Shown piece after piece: positions 6,805 to 8,499 of a DNA stretch of 8,499 bases. The position numbers and the translations under genes were made by a program. Each line of letters begins with the position of its first letter. The first letter of the stretch is position 1. Origin of the DNA: Nitrospina sp. (GTDB lineage: Bacteria > Nitrospinota > Nitrospinia > Nitrospinales > Nitrospinaceae); the NCBI GenBank assembly GCA_004357435.1, contig SMVS01000094.1, positions 1-8,499 on the forward strand, written 5' to 3'. A model generated the notes under the pieces. That model worked only from the letters and a program-made list of their open reading frames with translations. It had not been told where the DNA came from and did no database searches.

Positions 6805-7145
6805 CTGACAACGAAAAATTAGAAATTACCCGTGGGAGCGGCAACGTATTTCGGGATGTGGGATTTCCCAATCCGGATGTGGAACAAGCCAAGGGTATGT
6901 TGAGTGCTGAAATCATTAAAGTCCTCAACCGCCTGAAACTGTCTGTGCGAAAAGCGCAGGCTCTGACCAAAGTTCAGGCGGCGGATTTTTCCCGCATCCG
7001 GAATGCAGACCTCAAACGGTTCACCATTGACCGGCTTATAACCATTCTAGGCAAGCTGTCACCTGAAACGGAGGTGAGTATGAACGTGCGGTCGCGGTCT
7101 AAACGACGCCAACCCCGCCAGCAACAATCTGCCCTGGCGTGTTGA
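6801..7145 (+). CDS. HigA-like helix-turn-helix antitoxin
   Basis: The product has 114 residues. It opens with EITRGSGNVFRDVGFPNP (about 8-25), a typical opening of the XRE-type antitoxins paired with Gp49-like toxins. A helix-turn-helix follows at about 33-85: SVRKAQALT (48-56) is the first helix of the motif and VQAADFSRIRN (58-68) the recognition helix, then LKRFTIDRLITILGKL. It should bind and neutralise the toxin encoded just upstream and repress the operon through the inverted repeat at 6430-6449. GGGG about 10 bases before the ATG can serve as ribosome binding site, together with coupling through the 4-base overlap. The C-terminus ends in a basic, Gln-rich tail (RSRSKRRQPRQQQ) that looks disordered. 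The ankyrin gene begins 7 bases downstream. Confidence 0.87.
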   Translation: MTDNEKLEITRGSGNVFRDVGFPNPDVEQAKGMLSAEIIKVLNRLKLSVRKAQALTKVQAADFSRIRNADLKRFTIDRLITILGKLSPETEVSMNVRSRSKRRQPRQQQSALAC

Positions 7146-7152
7146 AAAAACT

Positions 7153-7704
7153 ATGGAACCCATTCGGATTTCCCATTTAAAGTTTTCTGTTCTTCTGGTT
7201 GCCGTGCTGGTTTGGTTTTTAACCTCAGCCCTTTCCGCTCAAGCCACCCCTCCAAACAGTGGTAAGGAATTAATAGACGCGGCATCCAAGGGTGATGCTG
7301 TCAAGGTGAAAGCTCTGCTAGATCAGGGTGTCAAGGTTGATTATCCAGATGAGCGTGGCCTAACGGCCTTGATGTGGGCATCTATAAGGGCGCATGCCCC
7401 GGTTGTAGAAGTTTTGTTGGCCCAAGGTGCCAAAGTTGATCTTCAAAGCAAAAATGGCGGGACAGCCTTGTTGGGGGCGGCTCTGAATAAGAATCCAGAG
7501 GTGATCAACATGTTGTTTGCTCGAAGTGCCGAGGTTAACCATCAGAATGATGGTGGCGTGACGGTTCTGATAAATGCGTCTTTTCAGGGGTATGTCGAAG
7601 TAGTAAAGATCCTATTGGCCCACGGTGCCGAGATCAATCATCAAGATGAACATGGCTTTACGGCCCTTTTGATGGCATCTATGGTGGGCACTTGGAAGTG
7701 GTAA
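7153..7704 (+). CDS. Exported ankyrin-repeat protein, N-terminal part (gene frameshifted near 7680)
   Basis: The frame encodes 183 residues. Residues 1-31 look like a Sec signal peptide: basic start, hydrophobic core (about 11-27) and an AQA cleavage site after residue 31, so the mature protein would be periplasmic or outside the cell. The rest is ankyrin repeats in strict 33-residue register, starting near residues 36, 68, 101, 134 and 167, with cores such as TALMWAS, VVEVLLAQGAKVD and VVKILLAHGAEIN. The fifth repeat breaks off: after TALLMAS the frame reads MVGTWKW and stops at 7702-7704. The expected YGGHLEVVKIL continues in another frame (next entry). The intact gene would span 7153-7922 and encode about 256 residues and seven repeats. 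It starts 7 bases after the antitoxin stop without a clear ribosome binding site, so it may rely on translation from upstream. Ankyrin repeats bind proteins; the partner is unknown. Confidence 0.8.
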   Translation: MEPIRISHLKFSVLLVAVLVWFLTSALSAQATPPNSGKELIDAASKGDAVKVKALLDQGVKVDYPDERGLTALMWASIRAHAPVVEVLLAQGAKVDLQSKNGGTALLGAALNKNPEVINMLFARSAEVNHQNDGGVTVLINASFQGYVEVVKILLAHGAEINHQDEHGFTALLMASMVGTWKW

Positions 7705-7922
7705 AGATTCTGCTGCCTGTGGGCGCCAAGATCAACATCCAACCCTATGGTGAATGGACCCCTTTGATGAGTGCGTCTGCAAGGGGGCGTCTGGCGATGC
7801 TAAAAATACTGTTGGCTCACGGTGCCGAGGTCAATCTTAAAACCAGAAGGGGTGAAACAGCCTTCAGTGTGGCAAAGAACAAAGAGGTCATTCAACTGCT
7901 CAAAGGCGCTGGGGCCAGATGA
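7692..7922 (+). pseudogene. Ankyrin-repeat protein, C-terminal part separated by a frameshift
   Basis: This frame continues the broken ankyrin gene: YGGHLEVVKILLPVGAKIN completes repeat five, GEWTPLMSASARG starts repeat six, and RGETAFSVAKNKEVIQLL is a final degenerate repeat that caps the array. The TTG at 7692 is simply the Leu of the GHLEVV motif, not a believable start codon. Equivalent bases in neighbouring repeats are 99 apart (7713 to 7812) but only 98 apart across the break (7615 to 7713), which indicates one missing base. The part is therefore probably not made on its own: either the gene is a recent pseudogene or the base was lost in sequencing or assembly. Its stop directly abuts the stop of rmuC on the other strand. 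Confidence 0.72.
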
Positions 7923-8499
7923 CTATTCTTCCAGGGTGGGCTTGTCGATCACCTCGGGTTCAATGCCGATGGCGGTGTCGGTGATTCGCATGACATCCTT
8001 GTCAATTTTATTAAGTTCTTTGTAAGCATGATTGAAATGGTTCACAGTGGTTCCCAGAGATTTTCCCAGTCTCTGCATGTATTCTTCATAACTTCCTAAA
8101 TGCCTTCCTAATTGTTCGACACGAGCGCGTATCTCTTTCGCCGACTCTTCGATCTGCAAGGCGCGCAGGCCATGAAGGATGGTTTGCAAGTAGGCCATCA
8201 TGGATGTCGGGGCAACTATTATGACGTGTTTTTCAAAGGCGTAATTGATCAGATCGCGTTCCGAGCTTCCTGAACCCACATCGTTGACCAGTAAATCGTA
8301 ATAAATGGCTTCCGAGGGAATGAACATGAAGGCAAAATCAAAGGTGTCTTCGCTGGGCCGTATGTACTTGGACGTTTCATTGATGCGGCTTTTCACATCC
8401 TTGGCGAACTCCTTTTCCAGGCGCGCCTTTTCGGGTTTGCTGGATTCTTGAACGAACCGATTGTAGTTTTCGAGCGGGAATTTGGAATCTATCGGCAAA
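7923..8499 (-). CDS. rmuC: DNA recombination protein RmuC, C-terminal part (5' end off window)
   Basis: About 191 residues of the C-terminal half are present and the frame is open at the right edge. PIDSKFPLENYNRF at the beginning is a hallmark of RmuC, which carries an endonuclease-like core. It is followed by YIRPSEDTFDFAFMFIPSEAIYYDLL, the AFEKHVIIVAPTSMMAYLQTI segment, and a helical tail with LGSYEEYMQRLGKSLGTTVNHFNHAY, all in the usual order. RmuC limits recombination between short inverted repeats in E. coli and is thought to act on DNA structures. The N-terminal membrane anchor and coiled coil would lie beyond the window. The apparent start at 8498 (TTG) is an internal Leu codon and not the true start. 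The gene converges on the ankyrin gene with no bases between the stop codons. Confidence 0.94.
   Translation of the reverse strand, partial: LPIDSKFPLENYNRFVQESSKPEKARLEKEFAKDVKSRINETSKYIRPSEDTFDFAFMFIPSEAIYYDLLVNDVGSGSSERDLINYAFEKHVIIVAPTSMMAYLQTILHGLRALQIEESAKEIRARVEQLGRHLGSYEEYMQRLGKSLGTTVNHFNHAYKELNKIDKDVMRITDTAIGIEPEVIDKPTLEE

Noticed and set aside
7417..7840. Evenly spaced DNA repeats suggestive of a repeat array
   Set aside because: The 99-base period is explained by 33-residue ankyrin repeats; it is not a CRISPR or non-coding array.

Overview
The window is a stretch of bacterial chromosome, densely coded on both strands. Bacterial Shine-Dalgarno sites, sigma70-type promoter boxes and overlapping genes point to this. 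The gene mix is a stand-alone PCP_red-domain protein, a membrane/spermidine-synthase/TPR fusion, a response regulator with an HD-GYP output, an iron-sulfur aldo/keto reductase, a HigB/HigA-type toxin-antitoxin pair, an exported ankyrin protein and RmuC. It would suit an environmental Gram-negative such as Nitrospinota, Nitrospirota or a deltaproteobacterial lineage. That placement is inference from gene content, and no rRNA or other marker gene is present to confirm it.

Layout. A PCP_red protein runs off the left edge on the minus strand (1-304). A divergent intergenic region with a promoter and a 12-bp palindrome separates it from the 1065-residue fusion protein on the plus strand (437-3634). 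That gene meets the response regulator/HD-GYP gene (minus, 3631-4782) tail to tail, and the two stop codons share the palindrome TTAA. A strong promoter for the HD-GYP gene lies at 4877-4905. The aldo/keto reductase (minus, 5091-6341) follows, then a divergent regulatory region (6342-6456) with a 12-bp direct repeat and a perfect 8+4+8 inverted repeat. From there a compact plus-strand cluster reads toxin (6457-6804), antitoxin (6801-7145, 4-base overlap) and ankyrin protein (7153-7922, broken by an apparent one-base deletion near 7680). The 3' part of rmuC (minus, 7923-8499) abuts the ankyrin gene with no gap and runs off the right edge.

How the genes relate. Only the toxin-antitoxin pair is clearly a functional unit: the antitoxin probably binds the inverted repeat upstream and represses the operon. 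The ankyrin gene starts 7 bases after the antitoxin stop and may be co-transcribed, but a role in the same system is speculative. The other genes look like independent housekeeping or signalling genes. I saw no rRNA, tRNA, CRISPR array, transposase or riboswitch. The most notable points are the fusion protein's non-canonical active site, the three-gene toxin-antitoxin-ankyrin arrangement with its operator, and the well-localised frameshift in the ankyrin gene. No clearly undescribed system stands out beyond these.
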